Source: Bacteroidales bacterium | GTDB lineage: Bacteria; Bacteroidota; Bacteroidia; Bacteroidales; JAADJA01 | Assembly: GCA_029934735.1 (NCBI GenBank) | Contig: JAOZLR010000092.1 | Coordinates: 1 to 8,945 of the forward strand | Direction: 5' to 3' | DNA length: 8,945 nucleotides | Shown here: positions 1 through 7,968 of the stretch, one piece after another | How the letters are laid out: the number at the start of each line of letters is the position of its first letter | Numbering within the stretch: the stretch's first letter is position 1 | Program-made: the position numbers and the translations under genes | The notes under the pieces: generated by a model | What the model was told of the DNA's origin: nothing | The model's database searches: none | Seen by the model: the letters and a program-made list of their open reading frames with translations, nothing else

Positions 1-40
1 AAAATAGTAACTGATTATCAATTAACAAAGTGACAAAGCG

Positions 41-1003
41 TTATAAATACGAAAGAGTGATTGTTCCGTCAGTAGTGATTAATTCAACCGGAATGCCTCC
101 TCCGTTTATTGTGCCTTCAATATGATATTCTTCTGTCTTTCCTGAGAAATTCACTAGCGGAACTCTTAATGTTTCACCTTTTACTTTCAAATTAAGACTC
201 AGTCCTTTGGGAATAGTGATATTTATATCGCCATCGGAAGTGGAGAGTGAAATTTCGTTTGTGATCTTTAAAAGATTGCAGCGAATATCTCCGTCAGAAG
301 TAGAAGCCGTTATGGAACCATTGCAGTCACGCGCAATAATATCCCCATCAGAAGTTTTTGCCGATATAGAACCGGTAGCATTTTTGAGTGATATATCACC
401 GTCACTGGTTATGAGCCTGGCAGAGCCCTCTACATTTTCTACCTCAATGTCGCCGTCACTGGTCTCCAATTCTATATCTCCGGTTATTTCTGAAATAGCA
501 ATGTCGCCATCGGAAGTATGCAAATCAACTTTGCCATTATTCTTAATAACTACAATATCGCCGTCGCTGGTTATACATTTCTGATCAGCATTTAAGCCGG
601 AAATCAAAATGTCACCATCCGAGCTTTTTAAGTTACAAGAGGTCGCAGCCGGAGTGTAAACCTCTAATGAAACCTCATACTGTTTTTTCCAATTAACCTG
701 GTTTCTTTGCCGGATAGAAATATCGAGCATATTCTCGCTATGCTTAACCTCAATGATCACATATTCATTGAGCTCTTCTTTTGAAATATTGATAAAGTTG
801 TTATTTTTATAAACAAAATATCTGACTTCAATTTTTCCGTCATTCCCCGGATTTATATTAATATCCCCGTCACTAACAGATATACTCAGCTTAGTGGGAG
901 ATGAAATGGTATATTGCTCTTTAAATGAAAATTTGTCTTCCTGCGCCTGACTGTTGGAGAACGCAATAAAAAATAGCACAAAATATAAAATTACTGACTT
1001 CAT
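41..1003 (-). CDS. Secreted DUF4097-family repeat protein (putative adhesin-like beta-helix)
   Basis: This 320-residue protein starts at an ATG and opens with a signal peptide: Lys2, a hydrophobic run at about residues 4-15, and a likely signal peptidase I site after Ser-Gln-Ala at 18-20. No lipobox cysteine is visible. The body is built on the motif (T/S/V)SDGDI, at residues 43, 127, 145, 163, 181, 199, 217, 235 and 255, with a degenerate TTDGTI at 310. The seven copies from 127 to 235 are spaced exactly 18 residues apart, which suggests one beta-helix coil per repeat. This pattern and the Gly-rich C-terminus match the DUF4097 (putative adhesin) family, whose molecular function is not established. 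I infer a location in the periplasm or on the cell surface. It is transcribed away from carAB and its left neighbour is outside the window. Family assignment is fairly secure. The adhesin role is only a family label. Confidence 0.85.
   Translation of the reverse strand: MKSVILYFVLFFIAFSNSQAQEDKFSFKEQYTISSPTKLSISVSDGDININPGNDGKIEVRYFVYKNNNFINISKEELNEYVIIEVKHSENMLDISIRQRNQVNWKKQYEVSLEVYTPAATSCNLKSSDGDILISGLNADQKCITSDGDIVVIKNNGKVDLHTSDGDIAISEITGDIELETSDGDIEVENVEGSARLITSDGDISLKNATGSISAKTSDGDIIARDCNGSITASTSDGDIRCNLLKITNEISLSTSDGDINITIPKGLSLNLKVKGETLRVPLVNFSGKTEEYHIEGTINGGGIPVELITTDGTITLSYL
224..625 (-). repeat. Coding tandem repeat: eight SDGDI units in the DUF4097 protein
   Basis: Eight copies of the SDGDI motif are encoded here: seven with a 54-bp period, and the last displaced by 60 bp. 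A ninth, isolated copy lies at 860-877. The protein motif is nearly invariant but the DNA copies differ at synonymous sites. The serine is TCN in the copies starting at residues 127, 163, 217, 235 and 255, and AGY in those at 43, 145, 181 and 199. The linkers between motifs differ strongly. This is an old, protein-level repeat rather than a recent DNA duplication. Confidence 0.85.
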
Positions 1004-1096
1004 AATGCAAAGTTTAGGTTAGTAAAATATTAAATTATTATAAGATGCAAAAACATTATTCCCATAACGCTACGCATTTAAATATTATGACGCCTT

Positions 1097-1104
1097 TACT
1101 TTCG
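1097..1104 (+). promoter_or_regulatory. Possible distal promoter -7 element for carAB
   Basis: TACTTTCG differs from the Bacteroidetes -7 consensus TAnnTTTG by one base. No good -33 element was found about 20 bases upstream. If used, transcription would start near 1110 and the carA leader would be about 170 nt, covering the short arginine-rich frame. It is weaker than the 1221 candidate. Confidence 0.25.
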
Positions 1105-1220
1105 TAATGTTACACTGGATGAGCAGAAAGAAAAACCGGAGAGTATGCCGATGTTAAAAACATTCTGTTAATTCTTAATAAGTTATCTGTTTTCAAAGAC
1201 GCTTATTTTTATTTGTGAAG

Positions 1221-1228
1221 TAATTTTG
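1221..1228 (+). promoter_or_regulatory. Candidate carAB promoter, Bacteroidetes -7 element
   Basis: TAATTTTG is an exact match to TAnnTTTG, the -7 element recognised by the primary sigma factor of Bacteroidetes. It would place the transcription start near 1233-1236 and give carA a leader of about 46-49 nt, a plausible length. The -33 TTTG expected about 20 bases upstream is not visible, and in AT-rich DNA such an octamer can occur by chance. Confidence 0.5.
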
Positions 1229-1281
1229 CCGGTTGAATCCTGAATTAATTGCTGAGAGGCAATTGTTAAATTAGTCTTTTG

Positions 1282-2358
1282 ATGAGAGATAAAAAGAGAA
1301 TTAAACTTGTGCTCGAAAACGGAATGGTATTTTCGGGCTTTTCTTTTGGGTATAATAAACCTGTTGCCGGCGAAGTGGTATTCAATACTGCAATGACAGG
1401 CTATCCTGAAAGCCTTACCGACCCATCATATTTCGGGCAAATACTGGTTGCTACATATCCTTTGGTTGGCAACTATGGTGTTCCGGGCGAAGATACCGAT
1501 GGTGATATCAGAAAATATTATGAATCTGATAAAATTGCAGTTAAAGGATTTATCATTTCCGATTATTCGACTGAATACAGCCACTGGAATGCCAAATACA
1601 GTCTCGGAGACTGGCTTAAGATGCAGAAAATACCTGGCATTTATGGAATTGATACCCGTGCACTTACGCAGGTTTTGCGCGAAAGCGGAACTATGCTTGG
1701 AAAGATTGTATTTGATGACAGGGATGTGGAGTGGTACGACCCAAACAGGGATAATCTTGTTGCTGCAGTATCACCAAAGGAAAAGCAGGTTTACGGAAAC
1801 GGGAAGCATAGGATATTGCTGATTGATTGTGGCGTAAAAAACAATATTATCCGTTGTTTCCTCGACAGGAATACGACAGTTATTCGTGTACCCTATGATT
1901 ATGATATTCAAAAGGAAGAGTATGACGGACTTTTTATTTCAAATGGGCCGGGAGACCCTGAAGTTTGCCTGCCCACTATTCAGTCACTTGAAAAGGCTTT
2001 GGCGGATGAAAAACCTGTGTTCGGTATTTGTCTTGGCAGTCAACTAATGGCTTTGGCATCAGGAGCCGGAACCTATAAACTGAAGTATGGCCACCGTAGT
2101 CACAATCAGCCTGTCAGGAGAGTGGGGGAGGACAGGTGCTATATAACTTCCCAGAATCACGGTTTTGCTGTTGACGATAATTCTCTTAATGATGAATGGG
2201 AACCATTATTCATTAATGTTAATGACGGAACATGCGAAGGCATTCGCCATAAATCAAAGCCTTTTTTCTCTACACAGTTTCACCCTGAGGCATCAGGCGG
2301 GCCTACTGACACTGAATTTTTATTTGATGATTTTATTAATTTGATTGAAAAAAGCTAA
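1282..2358 (+). CDS. carA: Carbamoyl-phosphate synthase small subunit (glutamine amidotransferase)
   Basis: CarA hydrolyses glutamine and channels the ammonia to CarB for carbamoyl phosphate synthesis, the shared precursor of pyrimidines and arginine. The protein has 358 residues when started at the ATG at 1282. A TTG directly before it at 1279 would add one residue, and I prefer the ATG. The N-terminal CPSase small-chain domain covers about 1-165, with FNTAMTGYPESLTDPSY at 34-50. The class I glutamine amidotransferase domain covers about 176-355. It has SNGPGDP at 220-226, the nucleophile Cys250 in GICLGSQ, and the catalytic pair His334 and Glu336 in FHPEASGG. The residue after CLG is Ser253, where E. 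coli CarA has His. This position is not part of the catalytic triad. The reading frame is complete. The stop is separated from the carB start by one base, so the two subunits are very likely translationally coupled. No Shine-Dalgarno sequence is visible, as is usual in this phylum. Confidence 0.96.
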   Translation: MRDKKRIKLVLENGMVFSGFSFGYNKPVAGEVVFNTAMTGYPESLTDPSYFGQILVATYPLVGNYGVPGEDTDGDIRKYYESDKIAVKGFIISDYSTEYSHWNAKYSLGDWLKMQKIPGIYGIDTRALTQVLRESGTMLGKIVFDDRDVEWYDPNRDNLVAAVSPKEKQVYGNGKHRILLIDCGVKNNIIRCFLDRNTTVIRVPYDYDIQKEEYDGLFISNGPGDPEVCLPTIQSLEKALADEKPVFGICLGSQLMALASGAGTYKLKYGHRSHNQPVRRVGEDRCYITSQNHGFAVDDNSLNDEWEPLFINVNDGTCEGIRHKSKPFFSTQFHPEASGGPTDTEFLFDDFINLIEKS

Positions 2359-2359
2359 A

Positions 2360-5300
2360 ATGAATAAAATGGTAAAAAAAGTGTTGTTACTCGGCTCCGG
2401 TGCACTAAAAATTGGAGAAGCCGGTGAGTTTGATTATTCAGGAACCCAGGCCTTAAAAGCACTCAGAGAGGAGGGTGTTGAAACAGTACTTATAAATCCG
2501 AACATAGCTACTGTGCAAACATCTGAAGGTGTAGCTGATAAAATATATTTTCTGCCTGTAACCCCCTTTTTTGTTGAAAGTGTTATAAAAAAAGAGAAGC
2601 CTGAAGGCATACTTTTATCCTTTGGCGGACAGACAGCATTGAATTGCGGAGTGGAGTTATTTGAAAAAGGGATACTTGAAAAATATAATGTCGAAGTTCT
2701 GGGTACTCCGGTAACAGCAATCATTGATACTGAAGATCGTGATATTTTTATCGAAAAGCTTAATCAGATAAATGTCAAATCAGCGAGTAGTATTGCTACA
2801 GGTAATATCCAAGAGGCTGTTAAAGCGGCTGAGACTCTTGGTTTTCCGGTGATTGTAAGGGCTGCCTATGCCCTTGGTGGAATGGGAAGCGGTTTTGCAT
2901 CTGATGAGTTTGAATTGAGGAAGTTGGTGCAGATTGCTTTTTCGTATAGCTCGCAGGTCCTTGTTGAGGAATCGCTTAAAGGATATAAAGAGGTGGAATA
3001 TGAAGTAGTGCGCGACAGATACGACAATTGCATTACTGTTTGTAATATGGAGAACTTTGACCCTCTTGGAATACACACCGGAGAGAGTATTGTCTTAGCT
3101 CCTTCACAAACTCTTACTAATAAAGAATACCATAAACTTCGCGAGCTTTCGATAAAAATAATCAGACATATCGGAATTATTGGCGAATGCAATGTTCAAT
3201 ATGCTCTTGATCCGGATTCTGAAGATTATAGGGTGATTGAGGTCAATGCACGACTTTCACGCTCTTCCGCACTTGCTTCAAAAGCAACAGGTTATCCTCT
3301 TGCATTCGTTGCTGCAAAACTCGGGCTTGGCTATGGACTTCACGAGCTAAAAAATGAGATTACAAAGACTACATCTGCCTTTTTTGAACCTGCACTCGAT
3401 TATGTGGTTTGTAAGATACCCCGCTGGGACCTGAATAAGTTTTCGGGTGTGACAAAGCAAATCGGCTCTTCAATGAAGTCGGTAGGAGAGGTAATGGCCA
3501 TTGGGACAACTTTTGAAGAGGCAATTCAGAAAGGGTTGCGGATGATTGGCCAGGGAGCACACGGTTTTGTTGGAAATCGTGATATTGAAATAGAAAATAT
3601 TGAGTCTGAGCTGGCAAACCCAACAGAAATGCGAATCTTCGTGATTGAAAAGGCGTTTGAAAAGGGCCTCACAATTGACCAAATATATGACCTGACAAAA
3701 ATAAACAGATGGTTTTTGTATAAGCTTAAAGGGATTTATGATTTGTCATCTGAGCTAGGGAAATATAATTCATTGGAAGATGTTCCTGCCAGTTTGATCC
3801 TGGAAGGTAAGAAAAAGGGTTTCTCTGATTTTCAACTTGGGCGTTTAATCCTGAAGAGTAGTACTGATGATATGGATGATGCTAATATTCTTGTGCGGAA
3901 TCACAGAAAGTCACTTGGTATTGTTCCGGCTGTACGCCAGATTGATACACTTGCGGCAGAGTATCCTGCGGTTACAAATTATCTGTACTTAACATATGCC
4001 GGTATTAAGCATGACATAGATTTTGAAAATGACGGGAGGTCTGTCGTGGTTCTTGGATCGGGAGCATACCGTATAGGTAGTTCGGTGGAGTTTGACTGGT
4101 GCGGCGTAAATGCTGTAAACACAATAAATAGAAGTGGCTACAGATCGGTAATGATAAACTATAATCCTGAGACAGTTTCGACCGATTATGATGTTGCCGA
4201 CCGGCTCTATTTCGACGAGCTAAGTTTCGAGAGAGTTATGGATATAATAGACCTGGAAAATCCTGGCGGGACAATTCTTTCGACCGGAGGACAAATTCCT
4301 AACAATCTTGCTATGCGGCTGCACAAGGAAGGAGTGAAGGTTTTGGGTACACAACCTCATTCTATTGACAGAGCCGAGAACAGACACAAGTTTTCAATGA
4401 TGCTCGACGACCTGAAAATTGATCAGCCTGTATGGCAGGAATTGACTGATCTTGATGAGATTCTTCGTTTTGCTGATGATGTCGGATTTCCGGTTTTGAT
4501 TCGGCCTTCGTATGTGCTTTCCGGTGCAGCAATGAACGTTGTCTCTAACAAAGATGAATTGGAGCATTTCCTGAAGCTGGCTGTAAAGGTGTCGAAAAAA
4601 TATCCTGTTGTAGTGACAGAGTTTATAGAACAGGCTAAGGAAATTGAAATTGATGCAGTGGCTGATAAAGGTGAGATAGTTGCTTATGCAATGTGTGAGC
4701 ATATTGAGTTTGCCGGCGTTCATTCAGGAGATGCCACAATGGTTTTCCCTCCTCAGAAAATATATTTTGAAACAGTCAGAAGGATTAAGAAGGCGGCACG
4801 TCAGATAGCTGGCGAGCTGAATATTTCCGGACCATTCAATATTCAGTTTCTTGCCAAAGACAATGATATTAAGGTGATTGAGTGTAACCTTCGGGCATCA
4901 AGAAGCTTTCCATTTGTTTCAAAGGTTCTGAAGTCTAATTTTATTGAACTTGCAACAAAGGTGATGCTCAACACACCGTATGAAAAACCATCTAAATCCA
5001 TTTTTGAGATAGATTACATCGGAGTAAAAGCGTCACAGTTTTCCTTTTCGCGCCTTTCAAAAGCTGATCCTGTACTTGGTGTTGATATGTCGTCAACTGG
5101 TGAGGTCGGTTGCATTGGTGATGATTATTATGATGCTGTACTGAAGGCTATGTTGTCGGTTGGTTATAGAATCCCTAAAGGTAATATAATGATCTCCGGA
5201 GGTCCGATACGTGATAAGCTGGAGCTGCTGAACAGCTCACGTTTGCTTGTTGATATAGGGTTGGCGCTGTTTGCCACAAAGGGTACATTTGAGTTTTTAA

Positions 5301-5578
5301 ATGCTAACGGTATTCCATCAACATTACTACACTGGCCTGATGAAAAAAAGACTCCCAATGTGATTGATTATATTCGTAACAAACAGTTTGATCTTGTGAT
5401 AAATATTCCTAAAAACCTGACCCAGGGAGAGCTGGCAAACGATTATACTATCCGCCGTTCTGCAATAGACTATAATATTCCTTTGATTACCAATGCCAGA
5501 CTGGCTTCTGCTTTTATTTATGCTTTTACACGGATAGCTCCTGAAGATATTAGTATTAAAAGCTGGGATGAATATTAG
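2360..5578 (+). CDS. carB: Carbamoyl-phosphate synthase large subunit
   Basis: CarB makes carbamoyl phosphate from bicarbonate, CarA-derived ammonia and two ATP. The 1072-residue length is normal and the frame is intact. The N-terminal carboxyphosphate half (about 1-400) has the GSGALKIGEAGEFDYSG loop at 12-28, Arg127, Arg167, GGMGSG at 173-178 and the metal/ATP segment EVNARLSRS at 294-302. An oligomerisation segment follows at about 405-550. The carbamoyl-phosphate half (about 560-930) repeats the fold, with GSGAYRIGSSVEFDW at 566-580, RPSYVLSGAAMNV at 715-727, HSGDATMV at 788-795 and ECNLRASRSFPFVSK at 841-855. The C-terminal MGS-like allosteric domain (about 940-1060) contains ATKGT at 972-976 and IRRSAIDY at 1031-1038, so nucleotide feedback control is likely. 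I chose the ATG at 2360, one base after the carA stop. A TTG at 2345 would add five residues and overlap carA, and an ATG at 2369 is also possible. The sequence resembles eukaryotic CAD more than E. coli CarB. Confidence 0.96.
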   Translation: MNKMVKKVLLLGSGALKIGEAGEFDYSGTQALKALREEGVETVLINPNIATVQTSEGVADKIYFLPVTPFFVESVIKKEKPEGILLSFGGQTALNCGVELFEKGILEKYNVEVLGTPVTAIIDTEDRDIFIEKLNQINVKSASSIATGNIQEAVKAAETLGFPVIVRAAYALGGMGSGFASDEFELRKLVQIAFSYSSQVLVEESLKGYKEVEYEVVRDRYDNCITVCNMENFDPLGIHTGESIVLAPSQTLTNKEYHKLRELSIKIIRHIGIIGECNVQYALDPDSEDYRVIEVNARLSRSSALASKATGYPLAFVAAKLGLGYGLHELKNEITKTTSAFFEPALDYVVCKIPRWDLNKFSGVTKQIGSSMKSVGEVMAIGTTFEEAIQKGLRMIGQGAHGFVGNRDIEIENIESELANPTEMRIFVIEKAFEKGLTIDQIYDLTKINRWFLYKLKGIYDLSSELGKYNSLEDVPASLILEGKKKGFSDFQLGRLILKSSTDDMDDANILVRNHRKSLGIVPAVRQIDTLAAEYPAVTNYLYLTYAGIKHDIDFENDGRSVVVLGSGAYRIGSSVEFDWCGVNAVNTINRSGYRSVMINYNPETVSTDYDVADRLYFDELSFERVMDIIDLENPGGTILSTGGQIPNNLAMRLHKEGVKVLGTQPHSIDRAENRHKFSMMLDDLKIDQPVWQELTDLDEILRFADDVGFPVLIRPSYVLSGAAMNVVSNKDELEHFLKLAVKVSKKYPVVVTEFIEQAKEIEIDAVADKGEIVAYAMCEHIEFAGVHSGDATMVFPPQKIYFETVRRIKKAARQIAGELNISGPFNIQFLAKDNDIKVIECNLRASRSFPFVSKVLKSNFIELATKVMLNTPYEKPSKSIFEIDYIGVKASQFSFSRLSKADPVLGVDMSSTGEVGCIGDDYYDAVLKAMLSVGYRIPKGNIMISGGPIRDKLELLNSSRLLVDIGLALFATKGTFEFLNANGIPSTLLHWPDEKKTPNVIDYIRNKQFDLVINIPKNLTQGELANDYTIRRSAIDYNIPLITNARLASAFIYAFTRIAPEDISIKSWDEY

Positions 5579-5625
5579 ATTTAAAATGAAATCATTGCAT
5601 TCAATTTATATTTACCGAACTATTA

Positions 5626-5832
5626 TTAGATGTATTGTATGAAATAGATGATTACGGAAACAAGGATGACCGCCAGTATAATTGTAATAAAGAGAACAAG
5701 CACTTTTCTGTCCAGCTCCTTTTGCTCCTCCCCAGTCATATCCTCCCTTATTTTTAATATTTCTTTTCGGGATGCATTTTTGTAAGGATGCTTTTTTTTC
5801 TCAATTTTTGATATAGCACTTCTATCCGGCAT
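5626..5832 (-). CDS. Small hypothetical protein with one C-terminal membrane helix
   Basis: This is a 68-residue protein starting at an ATG. Residues 1-43 are strongly charged, rich in Lys, Glu and Arg, and look soluble and partly helical. Residues 44-66 form one long hydrophobic helix of Ile, Val, Leu and Phe that ends almost at the C-terminus. There is no signal peptide. The layout suggests a tail-anchored inner-membrane protein with a cytoplasmic N-terminus. I do not recognise a family. It begins 42 bp after the stop of the HD phosphohydrolase gene on the same strand, so it is probably the last gene of that transcript, and it converges on carB with a 47-bp gap. The membrane helix and operon-like position favour a real gene, but the short length leaves some doubt. 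Confidence 0.6.
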   Translation of the reverse strand: MPDRSAISKIEKKKHPYKNASRKEILKIREDMTGEEQKELDRKVLVLFITIILAVILVSVIIYFIQYI

Positions 5833-5874
5833 CTTACATCTATTATCCTGGTTCTAATATCTTGCTTATAATAC

Positions 5875-7947
5875 CTACTTCGGATATTCAATTCTCAAAT
5901 GGTAAATATTCATCAGCATTTTTTTAAATATCTTTCTTACTGTTTTTATATCTCTGAATGTAATTGGTGAGTTATCAAATTGGTGTCCCTCTATCTGTTT
6001 GTTAATAACAATGTCAACTATTTCGCTTATCGATTCCTCATCAGGTTTTTTAAGACTTCTTGATGCAGCCTCCACTGTATCTGCCATCATAAGAACGGCT
6101 GTCTCTTTTGAGAATGGTTCAGGCCCTGGATATGTAAAGATTGATGGGTCGATTTCCTCATCAGGATTTTCCATTTTTGCCAGAGTGTAAAAATATTCTG
6201 TCTTTCGTGTTCCGTGATGTGTTCTTATGAAGTCAATTATCTGTTCCGGAAGATTATTCTTTCTTGCCTTTTCAATTCCGTTGATAACATGCTCAATGAT
6301 TATCTGCGCACTTTCATCATATGTTAACTCATCATGCGGATTGATACCGGTTGTCTGGTTCTCAATAAAATACAATGGAGAATCCATTTTGCCGATATCG
6401 TGATACATAGCTCCTGTGCGTACCAGTAGCGGATTTCCTCCAATTTCATAAATTGCTTCTTCTGCAAGGTTTGCCATTTGCATTGAATGCTGAAATGTTC
6501 CTGGGGCTTTGAGTGCAAGTTCCCTAAGTAACTTATTATTTGTATTTGAAAGCTCAAGAAGAGTGACATCGGTAATTAGCCCGAACACTTTCTCGAAAAC
6601 AAAAATGATAGGGTAGGAGAAGAGTGTGAGAATGGCACTTCCGGCAAAAAGAAGGAAGTAAGTTCGGTTTATATCCTGTAGCGAGCCTTCTTTTATAAGA
6701 GTCATCCCGATATAAATAATAGAATAAGTCAGGAATACCAATAAGGAAGTTAAGAAAAACTGAGAACGACGCTCAAGTCGAAGAATACTTAATATTGTTA
6801 CTATTCCGGCAAAAAGCTGAAGGAAAACAAATTCGTAACTGTTTGGAACCAAAAGAGCAGTGATGATAATTGTAACGAGGTGGGCAAAAAGTGCAAGCCT
6901 GGTATCGTAAAAAATACCGACAATCATCGGAACCAAACAGAACGGTATTATGTAGATATATTCAGGTAAAAATTTTGAAACCACAATTGTTATCACTACC
7001 ATTCCGGTTACCATAATTAGAATCAGCACCAGGTTTTTGGTATTAGCAAACACTTCTTTCCTGAAGAATAATAGAAACAGGAACAAGGAAAACATCGACA
7101 CCGAGATAAGAATGATAAGCCCTGCCACGATACCTGTTACCTTAAAAGAAGATCCGAGCTTTGTTTCATAATCAATTCTTAATGATTCAAGTATCTGATA
7201 TTTGGTTTCCGTAACCAGTTCGCCTTTTGAAATTATCTTTTCACCGCGCTGAACCATTCCGTGGGTAGGCGAGATTTTATTCAGGATCTCCTTTTTTTCC
7301 AGTTCCGTTTTTTCCAAATTAAAAGTGATATTTCTTACAAGAATATTCTCAAGTTCTAAAAGCACAAGATCATTGTCAATCCCATCTACATCCGAAAGTT
7401 TGTCGCGAATAAATTGATCAGTAGTATGGATAGTGAAAACATCTTTCAGTTGTATTTCGCTGGCAACATTATTATTGATGATCATTATTTTGAAGTCGGG
7501 AGGTCTGTTTTCAAGCTCAGGCGTAAGCTCAATTATTCCTTTTGTCGCAATAGTGTCAAAAACAGATTCACATATTTTAAGACTTTTTTCCTGTTTTTTA
7601 TTGCTTCTCTTTTTGTTTTGATATTTCGATTCCCATCTTGTATTGAATTCATTTATCAGCACCTCCTTTTTCGTCAGAAATATTTCATCATTCCTGCTAA
7701 AGTAAGGTATTAGTTGTTCAAGTGCTTCCTGCTCTTCATTTTTTAGTTCTGTCTTCGATTTTTGAATAGCAAAGTCAAAAGGTGCAATAAGCTCGCTGTG
7801 TAGCCATGGTTTGCCTTTTGCATATTCATATTTGAACTTCCCTTCCTTTGGAAACAGAATCACAAGCACGACAATGCTTATCAAAAATAGAAATACTTTC
7901 GATATTTCACTGTTATGATTGCGAAGATATGATAGAAATTTACTCAT
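5875..7947 (-). CDS. 7TM-HD (PgpH-like) membrane phosphohydrolase, probable cyclic-di-AMP phosphodiesterase
   Basis: This 690-residue protein has the architecture of the 7TMR-HD family. A first membrane helix lies at about 17-33. An extracytoplasmic 7TMR-HDED domain of about 230 residues follows. A block of several membrane helices spans about 268-455, and a cytoplasmic HD domain spans about 470-675. All expected metal ligands are present: His487 (FQHSM), His516 and Asp517 (HDIGK), His553 (IIEHV), His577 and His578 (THHGT) and Asp623 (MMADT). The 29, 37 and 24 residue steps between the first His ligands match what I recall for Listeria PgpH, which hydrolyses cyclic-di-AMP to pApA. The fold and an intact active site are seen directly. 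The substrate is inferred from the family. The extracytoplasmic domain probably senses an envelope signal. The gene lies 67 bp after a DUF3108 gene and 42 bp before a small membrane-protein gene, all on the same strand. Confidence 0.9.
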   Translation of the reverse strand: MSKFLSYLRNHNSEISKVFLFLISIVVLVILFPKEGKFKYEYAKGKPWLHSELIAPFDFAIQKSKTELKNEEQEALEQLIPYFSRNDEIFLTKKEVLINEFNTRWESKYQNKKRSNKKQEKSLKICESVFDTIATKGIIELTPELENRPPDFKIMIINNNVASEIQLKDVFTIHTTDQFIRDKLSDVDGIDNDLVLLELENILVRNITFNLEKTELEKKEILNKISPTHGMVQRGEKIISKGELVTETKYQILESLRIDYETKLGSSFKVTGIVAGLIILISVSMFSLFLFLLFFRKEVFANTKNLVLILIMVTGMVVITIVVSKFLPEYIYIIPFCLVPMIVGIFYDTRLALFAHLVTIIITALLVPNSYEFVFLQLFAGIVTILSILRLERRSQFFLTSLLVFLTYSIIYIGMTLIKEGSLQDINRTYFLLFAGSAILTLFSYPIIFVFEKVFGLITDVTLLELSNTNNKLLRELALKAPGTFQHSMQMANLAEEAIYEIGGNPLLVRTGAMYHDIGKMDSPLYFIENQTTGINPHDELTYDESAQIIIEHVINGIEKARKNNLPEQIIDFIRTHHGTRKTEYFYTLAKMENPDEEIDPSIFTYPGPEPFSKETAVLMMADTVEAASRSLKKPDEESISEIVDIVINKQIEGHQFDNSPITFRDIKTVRKIFKKMLMNIYHLRIEYPK

Positions 7948-7968
7948 ACATATTTGCTAAATGAGTCA

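Larger units (their letters stand above)
1004..1281. other. Divergent intergenic region between the DUF4097 gene and carA
   Basis: This 278-bp AT-rich stretch separates two genes reading outward and should hold promoters for both. On the plus strand there is an exact -7 match at 1221-1228 and a one-mismatch version at 1097-1104. On the minus strand the best candidate is the complement of 1048-1055 (TGTTTTTG, one mismatch), which would give a leader of about 40 nt for the DUF4097 gene. AAACTTTG at 1008-1015 is a second possibility but lies almost on the start codon. None of these has a convincing -33 TTTG at the right distance. A 16-codon arginine-rich reading frame sits at 1107-1157, and a weak AT-rich inverted repeat (AATAAG/CTTATT) at 1177-1207 is followed by a T-rich run. 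No RNA gene or known riboswitch was recognised. Confidence 0.5.

Noticed and set aside
1..40. Search for a terminator after the DUF4097 gene
   Set aside because: The 40 bases past the stop show no convincing hairpin. The window ends before the next gene, so nothing can be called.
207..584. Plus-strand reading frame of 125 codons with repeated ISPSEV/ISPSLV motifs
   Set aside because: It is the antisense mirror of the TSDGDI repeat in the DUF4097 gene: a periodic motif on one strand produces a periodic frame on the other. There is no signal peptide, promoter or family match.
2345..2359. TTG start giving CarB five extra residues and a 14-bp overlap with carA
   Set aside because: The ATG at 2360 directly follows the carA stop, gives the expected N-terminus just before the first ATP-binding segment, and is the more usual start codon.
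2780..3192. Two minus-strand frames of about 100 codons inside carB
   Set aside because: They overlap the strongly conserved ATP-grasp coding sequence and have no family resemblance, so they are shadow frames.
5584..5607. Inverted repeat AAATGAA/TTCAATTT between the convergent carB and small-protein genes as a bidirectional terminator
   Set aside because: The stem is short, AT-rich, needs a one-base bulge and is not followed by a clear T run on either strand.
6324..6569. Minus-strand 81-codon frame inside the HD phosphohydrolase gene
   Set aside because: It lies entirely within the conserved HD domain coding region in another register and encodes nothing recognisable.
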